From the NCBI GenBank assembly GCA_027886175.1, contig JAJNNQ010000004.1, positions 19,501,001-19,565,000 of the forward strand: 64,000 bases of DNA, in the 5' to 3' direction. The notes below the pieces were generated by a model. It had not been told where the DNA came from. It did not search any database and saw only the letters and a list, made by a program, of their open reading frames with translations. This stretch comes from Phylloscopus collybita. Its lineage: Eukaryota > Chordata > Aves > Passeriformes > Phylloscopidae. Position 1 is the stretch's first letter, and each line of letters begins with the position of its first letter. Below are positions 1-13,012 of the stretch, piece by piece. A program made the translations under genes and the position numbers.

Positions 1-1319
1 AAATACCTTTTAATCCATGTGGATAGCTCTCTAAGCTTTCAGCATGTGAAAAATCAGGTTGCAGCTTCACAGCAGGTGTGGGAGTTGCTGCTTTACACCT
101 CTGAAAGTCCTGTCTGCTTGTGGAGGCTTGGGGTCTTTTTATTTTTTTTTTTTCCTGGCAAGGTTTGTTATATAAACATTAAGATTTGTGAATTAAGATA
201 TCTCGTTTTGATATCTCTCCAGAGCTGGATCTACATTATCTCTGGAGCTGCACCTTGAATGAGGGGGTGAACCATTAACCAGGATTTCTGTGACAAATAG
301 AAATGATCTGCTTTCATGACCTACCTCTGCATGTATCTTGTCAGATATTACTCAAAGCAAGGGATGGAATTTTTGCTGGCATTCACTGAATTGGAATCAA
401 TGGGTGGGTAAAATGTGCAGTTCATCCACTGTAATCCACAGGTCTGTTCTGCCACCAGGACATGGGAGTAAAAGTAATTTGACATCTTGCAAAGGCATGA
501 CAGCAACAGTATCTTCAAAATTGTGTCAGAGTTATTTAAATTTGCTGCTGAGATGGTGCAATTTTTTATCTTATCTGGTCATTTTTATTTTATCTGGTCA
601 CTTAAAATGTGAACTGGAACCAGAAAATCTCATGTTCACAGGTGAAGGTGTTCTTTAAATTTATATTAATTCACAAGAAACATATACAGGAGAGAAGGGA
701 AAAGACTGTGAGTTGAAGAAAGGTAGTAAAAATGGTTTTTGTTTTATCAGTGTTTAAGGGAAAAAAAAAAAAAAAAAAAAAAAAGGAGGTGGATGGCAGA
801 GCTTTAAAGCAAAAGTAGGGGCCCAGTTAGCTTTTGAGTGATCAGAGAAAATGCCAAAAACTGTTTTTTCACATCATCTGCATAACAGTGAGAACTGAAG
901 CAAGGTTGTTGGGAAATAAAACACCTGGGATTCATGTATATACACAAAATCCTGGAACTCAAAACCAGAGCCTTAGGGAATTCAAAAATGCACAAGGAAG
1001 ATAATAAAAATGGAATTATTTATGGTCTCTAATTGAGAACATTGACAGGGGGACTAGAAAAATCCTAACACACTCCACGAAGATTGTGTTTTGTGGGATT
1101 TTTTGGAAGAGATTTAGCCCTGATGTGAGGACATCAAAAATATGTAGAAAAGGCTACCACACTGATCTAACCTGCAATCAGAGTGGGAATCCTTTGAAAT
1201 CACTTCACCATCATTTTTAGTAACAACAGGAGAAAACAGGGAACGATGAGACAAATTCTGATTACGTTTGTCTTTTAGCATGATGTGTCTGCATGCTCTG
1301 TAAAAAAAAGACAGTCAGG
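1..1319. other. Non-coding, no gene seen
   Basis: AT-rich sequence with stops in all frames apart from short chance open stretches. It holds a 24-base poly(A) run at 761-784 followed by a purine-rich stretch, which could be the tail of an old retroposed copy, but no recognisable element body lies upstream. I see no splice-flanked coding segment. Confidence 0.6.
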
Positions 1320-1992
1320 TGCTGGGGTGTGTATCTGGTTCTGGCCCAGCTCAGTGTTCAGCTTGGGCTCCCGGCAGCTCTGACACGCTACAGCAATACT
1401 CGTCTGTGGGGTCTTGGCTCACAGGCAGTTGGCTCACACTCTCATGGCTGTGGTAAAAGAGGGGACTCTCCAGAGGCTTTCAGGAAACAGAGGCTTTATT
1501 TGGGGGGGTCAGAGAATCCCCCAGCCCCAGGTGGGTGCCTCCGAGAGAGACCCCAAGCCTGGGCTGCAGGGGGGTTTTCTACAACACAGTCTGGGGGGTT
1601 GGTGCAATTATACAAACCAATAAAACAATCCAAACACTACATACCAACTAAGTTACCTAAATTCTAACAAATCCCATACAGGTTTGGGAGTGGTCTCAAG
1701 AGAGTCTTGCCAACTAGTGGCCAAAGCTCTTGGACCTTAAAGATAAGAATTCCATGATGGACAAAGGGAAAAATTATGCATAACACAAGGATGAAACAAG
1801 AAGGAACCAATAAAGAAGAGTCTCCAGGCAGAGACTCCAGTTGTCCTAGAAACCCTTATCAAACTACGATAAGAATACCTTCTAGGACAGGAGGCCCTTT
1901 CAAGGTGTTTAAACTATACTAAACTTACAATATAAAAAACCTATACTATATTCATAAACTAAAGCTTATAAAACATTTCTTGCAAACTCACA
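1320..1992 (-). mobile_element. Solo LTR, ERVK-like (class II), 6-bp TSD
   Basis: The block begins TG and ends CA and is flanked by the identical hexamer GTCAGG at 1314-1319 and 1993-1998. A 6-bp target duplication is typical of class II (ERVK/beta- or alpharetrovirus-like) integrases. On the minus strand the element reads TGTGAG... to ...CCCAGCA and has an AATAAA poly(A) signal (1495-1500 on the plus strand) about 175 bases before its 3' end, the expected place for R/U5. No gag or pol sequence adjoins it, so it is a solo LTR left by LTR-LTR recombination. Orientation comes from the poly(A) signal. The family name is inferred, not searched. Confidence 0.8.
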
Positions 1993-2017
1993 GTCAGGTT
2001 TTCAGAGCATAACCAGA

Positions 2018-2048
2018 CAAACAACAACAACAACAACAACAACAACAA
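2018..2048. repeat. (CAA)n microsatellite
   Basis: About nine CAA units just beyond the target duplication of the solo LTR. On the minus strand this gives a meaningless Leu-rich frame. Confidence 0.85.
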
Positions 2049-3180
2049 GTGTCTGTGATCCTTTAATGCTCTCCAAGCAGCCCTTCTAGCTGCTCTGCCA
2101 GCTTGTCTCTTCACATCCCTTGCAGGTTTTCCTTTACCCTGTCTGAAAACCAGCAGTCCCCTCAATATTTGGGATGTTCTAAGTATGGGCTTGTCTTGCT
2201 TGTTTTTGCTGCAGCAAGGGGGCCACCTCCTTTTTCTTTGTGTGCATGATGGTTTCTGTCCTTGAGCTTTTACTCAGTTTGAATTAACTCATGAAAAAGG
2301 GTCAAGTCAGCTTGGGGAACAGTCTTGATCCTAAAATGTGCTGATCCCTTTTTCCCTGATCCCATGGGTGTGCAGACTGGGTCCCAGGAAAGACAAATCT
2401 GTCTGTGCTTTATCCTGATCACCTGGTTCTGACATGGCTTTGATACACCCAAAAAAATCAATGCTCTGGGTTCTGATTGACTTTTCTCCTGAATTACACC
2501 ATAATTCCCACAGGAAGCCCTTGATAATAAGGGATTCCCAGCTGGAAGGCTCAGGGGGTAATTTAATTTAGATTAATATGAGCACTAAGCTGCAACAATG
2601 CTGCTCCAGGATGCTGCCATGTGAGATAATTGCAATTTGCTGTAAAAAGGTGGGGGTTTGGCATCACTTTTTAAGGAGAGGAGAGAACACAGCACCTCCC
2701 TGGGCATGCCAAGAAGGGCCAGGCTAGAAAGCAAGGTCTCAAAAATGCAAGGTCTCATCCAGCTCATGGAAAGATGCCAACAGTTCCTTAAACCAAGGGA
2801 ATGACAGAACTGTAACAGAAAGCAGAATTTGCTCTCCCTGGACAAGGATTACCTTTGAATCCAGATCCACCTCACTGAAGTTACTTCAACTATGACTTGC
2901 TTGACCCAGAAAGTAAAAGCATCTCTTATAATTCTCTGGAGAGCCAGAAAAATGACCTTCCCTTGCCAGCCTTAATTGCCAGCTCTAATAATTGTGCTCC
3001 AGAGGTGCTCTTGGCATCTGTGGTTTGTAGCTGGGGAATCACCATGGAATGAAATTGGGAAATATCTGAAAGCTCAGAGCTAAGGCTGCTCTCAAACTCA
3101 GCTTTCCTAAAGAGTTTGAAGGCTTGGGGTATGTGGGCAGTGTGTGACTGAGGGTGTTTCAAAGAGAAATGTGGATGTTT
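2049..3180. other. Non-coding, unclassified
   Basis: Mixed-composition sequence with only short open stretches on both strands, no clear splice-bounded exon, and no repeat family I can name. Confidence 0.5.
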
Positions 3181-3226
3181 GTGGAAATATTAAAGGTAAG
3201 AAGGCTTTCAGAAGCTGTGAAAGCAG
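3181..3226 (+). repeat. 46-bp direct repeat, copy 1
   Basis: This segment, with the core AAGAAGGCTTTCAGAAGC, recurs at 3687-3733 with few mismatches. The similarity stops abruptly on both sides of the pair. Confidence 0.7.
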
Positions 3227-3686
3227 CCCCAGAAACAGAAAGAGCAAGAACTTAGAGCGGCTACAGCTGCAAAGCCTGAAACTAGGCTGTATATATATAC
3301 TATACTTTGCTGTATAAAATAATACAGCAAGCAAGGACATGAAACAATAGTCTGAGTTTTAGGTTTGGCCAGGATAGACCTTAAGGCTGCAGAAAATTAT
3401 GCCCAGCAAGATAGTAAAAGGTTTTCAGGTTAATAATGGAATATTGTGTATTGTTAATAAAAAGCAAACTAGCAAGCATTGTTTGAAGCAGGTGTCCCTG
3501 TGCTCTCAGTGACTGGCTGGAACAATTGTCTGTAAGCTTTAGCAATGTGCCATTGGCTGGGAAACTTTTAAAATGCCCTGTGACAAAGAGATCCTTGGCT
3601 GCTGCTGGCAGATGTGAGCTGTGGCCACCTCTCAGTTGTCTCAAACCCTGGTGTGAGGCTGATGCTGCAGTAAAGCTCATGAAGCA
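3227..3686 (+). mobile_element. LTR-like segment between direct repeats (tentative)
   Basis: The segment has a TATA-like motif (TATAAAATAAT around 3313) and an AATAAA about 145 bases downstream (around 3456), a spacing that suits an LTR promoter and poly(A) site on the plus strand. It lies between two copies of a 46-bp direct repeat. I could not find TG/CA ends with a short target duplication, so its boundaries and even its LTR nature are uncertain. It may instead be a diverged fragment of an older retroelement. Confidence 0.3.
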
Positions 3687-3733
3687 GTGGGAAATAGCAG
3701 AGGTAAGAAGGCTTTCAGAAGCTGTGCAAGCAG
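3687..3733 (+). repeat. 46-bp direct repeat, copy 2
   Basis: Second copy of the repeat at 3181-3226, about 507 bases downstream in the same orientation. It differs by a few substitutions and one base in length. Confidence 0.7.
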
Positions 3734-4343
3734 GCCTCAGAAGATCTCCTTACATTTACTCTTTGCCACAGATGTTGGCTTGAACCCTGGGCTATTGAGT
3801 GTGAGCAGAACCCTGGGCTTTGACAGGAGTGGACTGAGCCTGTGTCCAAACCAAGGGAGAGGAGAGCTCAAACAGGCAGCACAGGGTGAGGAGGGATGGG
3901 ATGTGCTGGCCTGGAGCCCTGGATATTCCTGAATGCAACAAAAAAAAAGCAGCAAGGTCAGCAGGAGCCCACAGGACAAGAGCAGCTTTCCTGTTCAGAA
4001 GCACCTGCAGGACAATAAAACCATTTAAAAAACGGAGAGATCAGTCTTAATCATGAGACTTGTTCTTTAGAAAGCCCCACTGGAGCCCTTCAGCAACTCT
4101 TTCAAACTTAAAATCACAGAAGCAGTGAAACCAACAACTGATTTTTTGTTTTTAAAAACTGCAAAAAAAAAAAGAGAATTTTTACACAATTGTCAGTTGC
4201 AAAATTCAATAATATAGATGTAGGGGGAGCAATCTGTACACTGGGTTTTACAGAAAAAATATTAGTGAGTAGAAGAATGCCAAGAAATTGCTCCTGAAAA
4301 TAAAATAGCACAGTCTAGAGAAGAAATTGATATTATCTCTTCT
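3734..4343. other. Non-coding, unclassified
   Basis: No gene seen. The sequence has a small internal repeat (an 'accctgggctt' phrase near 3784 and 3811) and short A-runs, but no repeat family I can name. Confidence 0.5.
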
Positions 4344-4498
4344 TGTGTGTGGGTGTTTTTGTGTTTTTGTGTTGTTTTTGTTTTGGTTTGGTGTTTTTTT
4401 TTTGGGGGGGGGTTGTTTTTGTTTTTGTTTTTGTTTGTTTGTTTGTTTTAAATATTGTTTTTGGGTTTTTGGTGTTTTGTTTTGTTTTGTTTTGTTTT
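4344..4498. repeat. T/G-rich low-complexity block (GTTT-type)
   Basis: About 155 bases almost wholly T and G on the plus strand, including (GTTT)n and (GTTTT)n runs and a run of ten G near 4404. Its Phe/Val/Cys-rich open frames are artefacts of composition. Confidence 0.9.
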
Positions 4499-7400
4499 CA
4501 GTTCTTAAGCAGTAGAATAGGACAGGAAACAAAGCAAATCTCAGGTATGCAGTGGTGTGTCAGGTCTCCAAGTATTAATTGTGGGATGGAGTGTAAGGCT
4601 TCACAATGCAGTGAAAGACTACAATAAATTTCCAACCTTTAACTGAAATTAAGAGCTATAGGAGGAAAGGGGAGGACGAACATGTTAAAAAAATGAGAAT
4701 TTCATGCAGGATTTGAAAAAGGACAGTATAACTTGGAGAAACAGTAGTATTGGCTTGATGTTTTTTCTGGTTTCTTGATAATTTGCCACACTTTTAATAC
4801 TTCTAATATTTTGCAGTATCCAGTCTTGAGCTTATAAGATAAGGAAAAGTTGTGGAAAACAGCCTTGTTCCATGTGCACATTTTATAATCTCATATCAGT
4901 CTGTCTCTTATGCTGCTGGAGAGATCAATAGATGCTCCCTGCTGAGGATGTTATCTTTGGTACCAACTTTTTAATTAACTCTTGTCCTGAGCTCAAAGAG
5001 CAATGTTTCACAGTAAAAACTCTTGATGTACAAAGCAGATCTGACATTTATCAATTACACTCCGTGGTTTCCAGTGCAGTGATCAAACAGTCAGAGCTGT
5101 AGAACTGCTTGTTCTCCAGTGATGGCAAAATAACTCAGATACCCACATCAAATGCATTTGCATGGCTATGGACTCCTTTTGAACGTGTTTACCAATCATT
5201 TTGTGAAGAATAGTCTGTTGGCACTGAAGGAAAATTTTCAATACTGAGATCACGTTGTGTTATTAGATGTGATGGAAAAGGTAATAAATGTAGCACAGTT
5301 TTAATCTGAGCTGCTGTCAGTGGAAAAAACCAAGTCACTCTCACTTCCTGACTGCTCTGAGTACACACTGAGAGTTTGCTTTGCTCTCCTTTGGGCATCA
5401 GGGAGGCATTTTCCAGATGAAGTTTTCTTTGGGCATCTGTGTACCAGCCCACAGGTCTCTGCATTTGGCCTCCTCCTTTGCTTTTCAGGCAAAATTCTGA
5501 TTTATCAGTGGTGAATCAGGTGAAGTCCATGAATCTGTGTGACATTTTCTTTCCTTAGGGAGAGCACTCATCCAGACTGGCAATCTTGTGGAAGTGTTTT
5601 CTCTTTACTGCCATCTCTGAGCTGTCCTGTGCTGCAAGAGGGAGACCCAGCACCCTCCACCAGCTCCTCACCACTCACACCAGAATCCTTCAGCATCTCT
5701 CTGAATGCCTCTAATCTGCTTGGTAGTTCTTGGTGCTTATTAGCATTTCTTAGGATGTTTTCCAGAGGTGGCACAGAATTGATCTATTTTGGTGAAACAT
5801 AGTAAGGCTTTCTCAAATTTCATGTTGTATTACTTCATCTTCTGTCTGTCTCTGTGTTATTTTATTCTTTGATTGCAGTAGCAGTCATTGAATATCTGCG
5901 GGTCATTCAACGCTGTTGATGCACTATAACAGTCAAATTAATGATTTTAAAGAAAAAAAACTCAACAAGGACAGCTGCTTCTTCATGCTCAGCCTAAGTG
6001 TTGCTATTTGTGTAAGGGACTTTTACAGGATGTCTGGAAAGAATTTATCTGCCTCTTTTTTGAGATCTCACATATTGAAAAACTGTTGAGGTTTCAAGAG
6101 CCACTATGTTTTGGGAAGACCTCCTAAAGACATCCTAATTCCCAAATCCCCTTGAGATCCCCTGCACTTTCCAGCAGCAAAGCTCCTGCCTGTGTTATTA
6201 CTGTTTATTTTTTGTTGAAGGAGACACTAACACCCAGAAACAAATGGTGATCTCTCCCTGCAGTCTGATCCTGTTAGGGACAGCTGCTGCTATGTCTGCA
6301 GCTGGGGACAAAGCAGAGGATATAATTTTTTGGCTTGTGGTCCTCTGATTGCTTTGCTCATCCCTGCTGGTGACAGATTAGCTCTGCAGCGCATCCACGG
6401 GTCACCAGCCAGCCTTTTTGTATTTGTACTGGTCAGTGCTCTGAAGAGAGATTTTAAATTGAAAATAACACTTTCTTTTTTGTCTTTTGTGTTTTGGAGA
6501 GGCAGGACTCTGTAGCAGAGGAGCCACAGGTTATCCGGAAGGTGCACCAGCAGTGCAGAATGCAGCAGTTCCGTGTGGCACGCACCCCTCATTATTCCTG
6601 CTGTCAGCTGGTCCAAGCTGTCCATGACATTTATGAAATCCTTTTCATAAAAAATTTAAGGTTAAAAATTTTTAAGGAAAAGTACCCTGCTGAGGTTTAC
6701 TAATGAAAGAGGGAAAGGTTATTTTATTATCAAATGTACAAAGGAAAACACTTTTCTTCATCTTAACTGGATGTTTTCTTCATAAAATGCAAAAAGTCCT
6801 TATCTTTTGTATTTCATTTTCATCAGGTTTTCCTGAAATAGTTGTAATTAAATATTCTTTTAAAACTTCCCCTTGAAGCATCAAAGTTACAGTTTAAAAC
6901 AAGATAAGAGATTTAAATTCTTTGCTGACTGTGTGAGATGCTCTTTGCAAAGGCACCACAAAAACAACCTGTATTTTTCAAGGAATGAGATGGGACATGC
7001 TGACAGAAATCTCAGAAGTGAAATAGTGGTGCTGAATGTAGTTGTAACCATGGACAGAGTCAACCAAATTCTCTTTAAAAAGACAGAAATGGTGAGGGAC
7101 AGCAAGGTCCTTTTTTGGGAGTGTGTGCTGCTTCAAGGGCCAGACCAACCAAAGCAACTCCAGCAAGGCAGAATTGTTGCATCTCTGCCCTGACAGGAGA
7201 TTCCTGAGAGGAATTTGCCTCTCATTTCCTCGTGTCGCTTCCAAATGGAGCTCTGTACTTTCTGCCAGTTATCAGGAGAATAATACCCATCATCTCTTCA
7301 TTGCTGGGACCAGGTTTTGAAATGCAGGCTTCTGAAAATTAGAGAGAACTGTGAATTCTGAGCATTTTTTGTGGAACGTGAAGCAATTTTGTCAGTGAAG

Positions 7401-8862
7401 CAATTTTTTATTCAGACAAGAGGACTCATTCCAAGAAAAATAGCCCTGCAAATAAATGCATCAGGGGGCAGAGAGCACAAAGTTAGAATCGAGGAAGTGG
7501 ATTCTGCTTCTTTCACCAAATTTTGTTAATTTGGTTCTTTCCTCTGTCTGGGTTTGCCCCCTCTGGCCTATCCACCAGCACTGGCTGCTGGAGAGGTCCC
7601 ATCCCTTCTCATGTGTATGAAATGTTAGTTTTTTGGCTTAGACTGAAAAATCCAGCAGCACATATGCTGCAACAAAAGGCTTTCAGATTAGTTAAAAAAC
7701 ACTGATTAAAAAGAGAACATTTAGATTTTACCAGCCAGTTCCAATTTAAAGGGTTTGCTTTCTGCACGAGATCATTTTAAGAGCTGTTCTTACCAAATGC
7801 TCCCACCTTTGGCTTTGGAATGATCTTTTCTTCTATAAAACAAAGGGAAGGTTAAGCCTCTATTATTTATTTTGTTTTGTTTTAATATCCATCTCATGAG
7901 TTGTAGCATAAAAATCTCCTGGGTAGACTTCATTTTTCTTCTGTAGTCCTGACCTGAACATGGAAGCAGTTCCTGTCTCTTGTCCTCATCCTGCCTGTTT
8001 TAATAGCAGCCAGAACCTGGAAGAGAAGAGCAGTTGATAAATATGATTTTATAACGAAGTGCTTAAAATTGAGGAAAAAAAATGCTGTGCCTCAGCTAAT
8101 TTATTCCTCATCTCAAATATGTTCTAGCCCTCATTACTTTTGAAGTAAACTGAGAATTTTGCCAAGTATGTTTTGATAGTAATGAATAAAGACTTCTCTG
8201 GGAGATGGATACTGCTTATCTCCAGGTATGCTCAGACTCAATGAGCATTTTCTCTTGTATCCTTGCCAAAATACCTTTCCAGTACAGCTTGCCAAAAATA
8301 AAAAAAAGTCCCAGAGAACAGTCCATCTTTTTGAGAACCAAAAAACAAGTCTGTGTTGTGGACTAGACTGACTTATCAGCAGTGAAATTCAGACTTCCTT
8401 GGCCTGTGCTTCATTCCAGATAGAACTTGTTTAAGGCAGACACCTGCCAAAAATTATTAACAGCTTTCTTGGGGTTTTGATAGCTGCTCATGCACCTCAT
8501 CAATTCTGCCCTGCTCTCTGAAAGCAGAACCTTCTTCAAGGAATATGAACATTCCTTGGCTGAGACTGACATGGAAAAGGATTTTGAATGTTTTACCTCT
8601 ATAAAACAACAAAGAGGGGAGAGTATGGATTATCAATATACCCAAGACATCACACACTGAAAGTTGAATTAGCAGCACAGTAAAAATGGCTTTTGTAAAA
8701 CCTGCAGGCTTTGATACAAATGGGAGAGGCAGTTCTTGGAGCTGGCATTGACTGACCCTGCTTTGGAAGTCATTCTGGTTTCCTGGTAGTTTCTCCAGTT
8801 CTGTGAGGCACACAGTAAAATTATGCTTTTAAAGTGAAGAATGGAAGCATGATATTTATAGG
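4499..8862. other. Non-coding, weak antisense open stretches only
   Basis: No convincing gene. On the minus strand the stretches 5301-5492 (ending in a Ser/Asp-rich tail) and 5568-5774 have protein-like composition, but lack clear splice sites and a recognisable family. They are treated as a finding. The rest is unique AT-rich sequence. Confidence 0.45.
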
Positions 8863-8889
8863 AAAAAAAAAAAAAAAAAAAAAAAAAAA
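8863..8889. repeat. Poly(A) run
   Basis: About 27 consecutive A. No retroposed body can be recognised upstream. Confidence 0.9.
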
Positions 8890-8980
8890 GGCTGTTTTAT
8901 TTCTTTGAAAATTTCAGAGCTTATTAAAAACTTTTATCTTCAGTGTGAGCCTAGTTTGTCACGTCAGTTTTTCCAGTTCT

Positions 8981-9085
8981 GTTTTGTTTGGTGGGGTTTT
9001 TTTGTTTGTTTGTTTGGGTTTTGTTTTTGTTTTTTTTTTTTGTTTTGTTTTGTTTTGTTTTGTTTTGTTTGTTTGTTTGTTTTTT
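8981..9085. repeat. T/G-rich low-complexity block
   Basis: (GTTT)n and (GTTTT)n runs on the plus strand, of the same kind as the block at 4344-4498. Confidence 0.9.
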
Positions 9086-9146
9086 AACTAGAAACAAATT
9101 CATCACTGGAATACATCTTCCAAATGCATTGTAAGTTCCTGTAGGA

Positions 9147-9148
<2 letters not shown>

Positions 9149-9197
<49 letters not shown>
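9149..9197. repeat. Poly(T) run of about 49 bases
   Basis: An uninterrupted homopolymer of T, the longest in the window. It could mark the tail of a minus-strand retroposed copy, but no body is recognisable on its right side. Its length should be treated with care because such runs are often miscounted in assemblies. Confidence 0.9.
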
Positions 9198-9201
<4 letters not shown>

Positions 9202-12200
9202 AAAAGCTAAAACTGTACATGATATTCTGTCCATTAGTTTTCCTACCATGATTGAATTGATAAATACACTGAAGGAGAAGTTATTTAAAAAAATCTGTTA
9301 ATATTGTTCATATTCTACTGCAGCTGAGTTCCTTCTGAGGTGAAAGTAGTTTGGATCTGGAAAATCCTTTGTGTCCTGGTGCTCTGAGGTCAAATGATTC
9401 ACAGCTGTGTACATCAAAGAGTTAGACATAGGGAAATTGTATTATGGGTCTCCTCCAATTCCTTCAACATTTCTTTAGCCATCTCTAATGAGTGTCTTCA
9501 ATTCTAATCTCCTCCAAAAGTTAGTTCCTTCAAAAGCAATGCCATAACTAAAAGCATTCTGTGATGTTTTGATCATCCTCCATGAGCTTTATGGTATGAG
9601 AAATCCCTCTGGGATAACACTGGAGATGAGCTGTCCAAATCTGCTTTTCCTCCCTGGCTTTTCCAGCAGCTTTCTGAGTGCCATTGCACTCTGGGCGCCT
9701 GGGTGGGAAAACAATTGAAATTCAACAGCAATCGCAAGTTATCTGCAAACTGATTTAATATTCACTCCAAAGCAGGCACCAGCAAGCACCAGAGAAGATT
9801 TTAGTAATGCAGTGTCTGTTCATTGAAAGACAGAAGCCCTGGAGTCTGCTTGAGTGAGGATACACGTGGACACTTCTGTGGCAAAGCTTCCAGCATTTTC
9901 CTAAAAGGAAACCAAATCTGACTGCTCTGTTGTGGGTTTTAGGGATGTTATAACCAAGAACTACAAAATTTTCAAACCAATTTTTATGTTATTCTAGTCA
10001 AGGTGTTTGCTTTTTAAGACTCAGCCAGTTGGTATTATGTTCTAGACTGACTCACTGCTTTTGTTTCCAATCCCGTGGTTTTTTTTTTTTATTATTTTTT
10101 CAGCAATCTTCTGATTCTGTTGAGTAATTATTTCTGTGGTTTCACCAGGAGCTTCAGTGCTACTCAGCAATTTCCTCTACAGGGTTTTGAAAGTGTTCTG
10201 TTCAGAAAGAATTGTGAGATGCAAAAGATTCTTTGGGCTGTGGCAAACACATCCTTGATATTGCGTTCATGCTTTGTACCTGAATAAGAAAATGTCTTTT
10301 CAGCAAGATTTTAATTTTTTTTTTCCTTCAGGTTGTCTTTTCTGACCTGCAGACCAAATATTCTGTCTGTGATACAGCATGTGGTATTCTAGTGTGCCTT
10401 CATACATTTTTAAATCACTCTGTGTTCTTAAAGATTTTTATTTTAGGGTAATAATCATGCACACTTTGGGACAAAAAAGTGGTCGATCTGGTTTGTGCTT
10501 ATGAAGGCTCCACATTTGTCAGAAAACAGAAAGGTTGCACTTCCTGAAAAACTCAGAAATTTCCTCACAAGTAGTCCTCAGATCCTGGGAATACTTTTGA
10601 AACTGTTTACTGAGGTGACATTTCTTTTTCCTGGTCCACATGGGAATGCTTTGCATGCTGAATTAACCTGGCAGTCTCAGGAAATTTGTCATCATTTTTT
10701 CTGGAAATTCTGCCTCAGGCATCCAGTGGGGTAAAACCCAGAAAGGAATTTTAAAATTTCTTTTAAATAGTCCCATCTCTGCTTAGAGATGAACCCCTTT
10801 CAACTTGTTTGTCTTGTTTCAGTATCAACTGAAATCAGTGGCCAAATATTTATTAATTTTGGGGCGATGACTGGGCCCTAAAAGTGGAAGCAGATTCCAC
10901 TATGTGGTCATTGATGCTAAACACTGAATTTTCCATCCTCAATAATGAAGGTTATAAGTGATTAGTCATCAAAGTGAGTACAAGAACAAATGCAAACACA
11001 GCATAAGCACTGTATATTTCATGACCAGAGAAAAAAAAAATAGAAGATTTGCAGTGAATTATTTCTTCAGTCTTTGACTCTGGTGTAATTATTTTGGTGC
11101 TGCAGAAATGCACCCATGCAGCACAGTAGTTTCAGGCAGGAAGTAAAGAAGAAAACTTTTTTTCCCCCCAGTTGAAGCTGCAGGACCAATTTTGATAGTA
11201 ATTATCTGAGGTTGGGTCAGCTGGCTGGATGTTATTATCTCCTGCCAAACTAAAAAATGAAATCTTTGAAAAATGGAACCTGTAATGATCCACAGTGGTC
11301 AGACCCCAGTAATGGAAATCATCCAGAAATACAGACCTCCCCTGCTGCAGAAGTTATCATTTGGTGGCACTTCTTCTGATCTGCTCTGAAGGGAAAAATT
11401 CCAGTTAAAGGTTCATTAATAGCAAGTGAATATCATTTTCTAGCCCTGCTGACTCCCATTCTGTTGGGAATGCTGAGTTTTTCCTGCACCCATTTGGCTG
11501 CTGGTGTCAGATGGGGGAAGAAGCTTGATAGATCTTACAGGCAGTGGTCCCTCAAAAGCTCCTGTTTGTCGTGGCAAGAATCCTACAAATGAGAGCATTG
11601 CTTGCAGTAAGGATCCTTTCAAATTTGCAGCCTTGATGGATTGGATTTAAAAATGCTTTTCCCTAACATACCTGTTGAAAGTTGTGCTCACATGCTTCAT
11701 TCTTGCATTAATCTCTTGAGGAATCCCATCATTTTCCTTGACTTGTGGTGTTTCACTTGGGCTTCATCAATGAGCAGAAAAAAGGGGAGGTTTTCTCCAC
11801 ATTATTTATAGACATATTGTTGTTTATGCCCAAGTCTGTCTTGTTACCTTTTTGAAGCAGTTGCACATAATATAAAATACAGTTTTGTTTCTGGGGAGCT
11901 GTGGTTGTGCCTGTAGGGGATAATTTTTCAACTGTGTATTCTTCTGCATACATGTAAAAAAAGCCCTGCTTTTGTTTTCTTCTGGCTCAGACATACTCTA
12001 GATACTTAGACTTCAGAGTTTCTTTTAAACTTTCCTTGTTGAGATAAACAGTTTTAAAGTTTTAAATCCAGGCTGGTTTCCCAGTTCTTCAGTCATTTTT
12101 ATGGCTCTGCTAATCCTTGCTGGTCCCAGTGGTCCTGAGGTGAAAGCCATTGTGATTTCTCAGTTCAGAAACTTGTGCCCAGTGAAAAAAGATTGTATTT

Positions 12201-12877
12201 CAACACCCCCATAACCCTGATCTCACAGAGTAGCCCTGAGCCAGGAGTGAGTGGCTGTAAATAGAGAATTCTCTGGACCACTTTTATTTGTGATAGAAAT
12301 AAGCTCATTTTGAATCTGTGTGCATCTATACTTTCAAGCCACTCTTGATATTTTTTGGTGACAAGCACAATTCAGCTAACCCATATCATATCCTCCAATT
12401 ATCCTGAGCAGAGTATTCCTAAATTTGATTAAGGCCCCAGGGTTCTGCTGTGTATAATGTAGCTATCAAGCTCTATAGGATGTGCCTCGAGATGAAGCAG
12501 AAATGGCTCACAAATAGTAGTGACAATCAGAGGAAATCTTTGTTCCTTGAACCCTCAGAGGTCTTGGCACACCTTGGCTTGTGTCCTGGAGGGAGCTGCC
12601 TCCTGTGTCTGTGATTTGGAAGCTGCAGCAGGTCAGAGCTGGGGGGAAGCACACCCAGCTTCCATCACTTGTCAGTATGAGGAGAAGTGACATGACAACA
12701 ATACGTCCCAGAATGTTTGTTAGGGAGCCCTCACCCATGAAATTCATAATCCTTTCAAACCCAGAAACTGTACGGTTTCAAAGGAGCTTTGAGGGGCCCA
12801 TGAGAATAAAATGCAGAAAATATGGAGTGATGGGAAGATGAAATAGCTTCCATGTCACGTAGAGATTTCCTTTAATT
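9198..12877. other. Non-coding, unclassified
   Basis: Unique AT-rich sequence. Several open stretches of 60-86 codons occur on either strand, as expected by chance. None shows a named domain or consistent splice signals. Confidence 0.5.
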
Positions 12878-13012
12878 GTGGAGAATGTTTTAGCTGCAGA
12901 AGCAAATTCTTTTCTGTTCTTATTAAATAAAACAACACATGACTTTGCTGTGTTTTCAGCCATTTTGAGCAACTGTGTGAGCAGTTCTGGTCTAAACTTT
13001 TTTTTTTTTATA

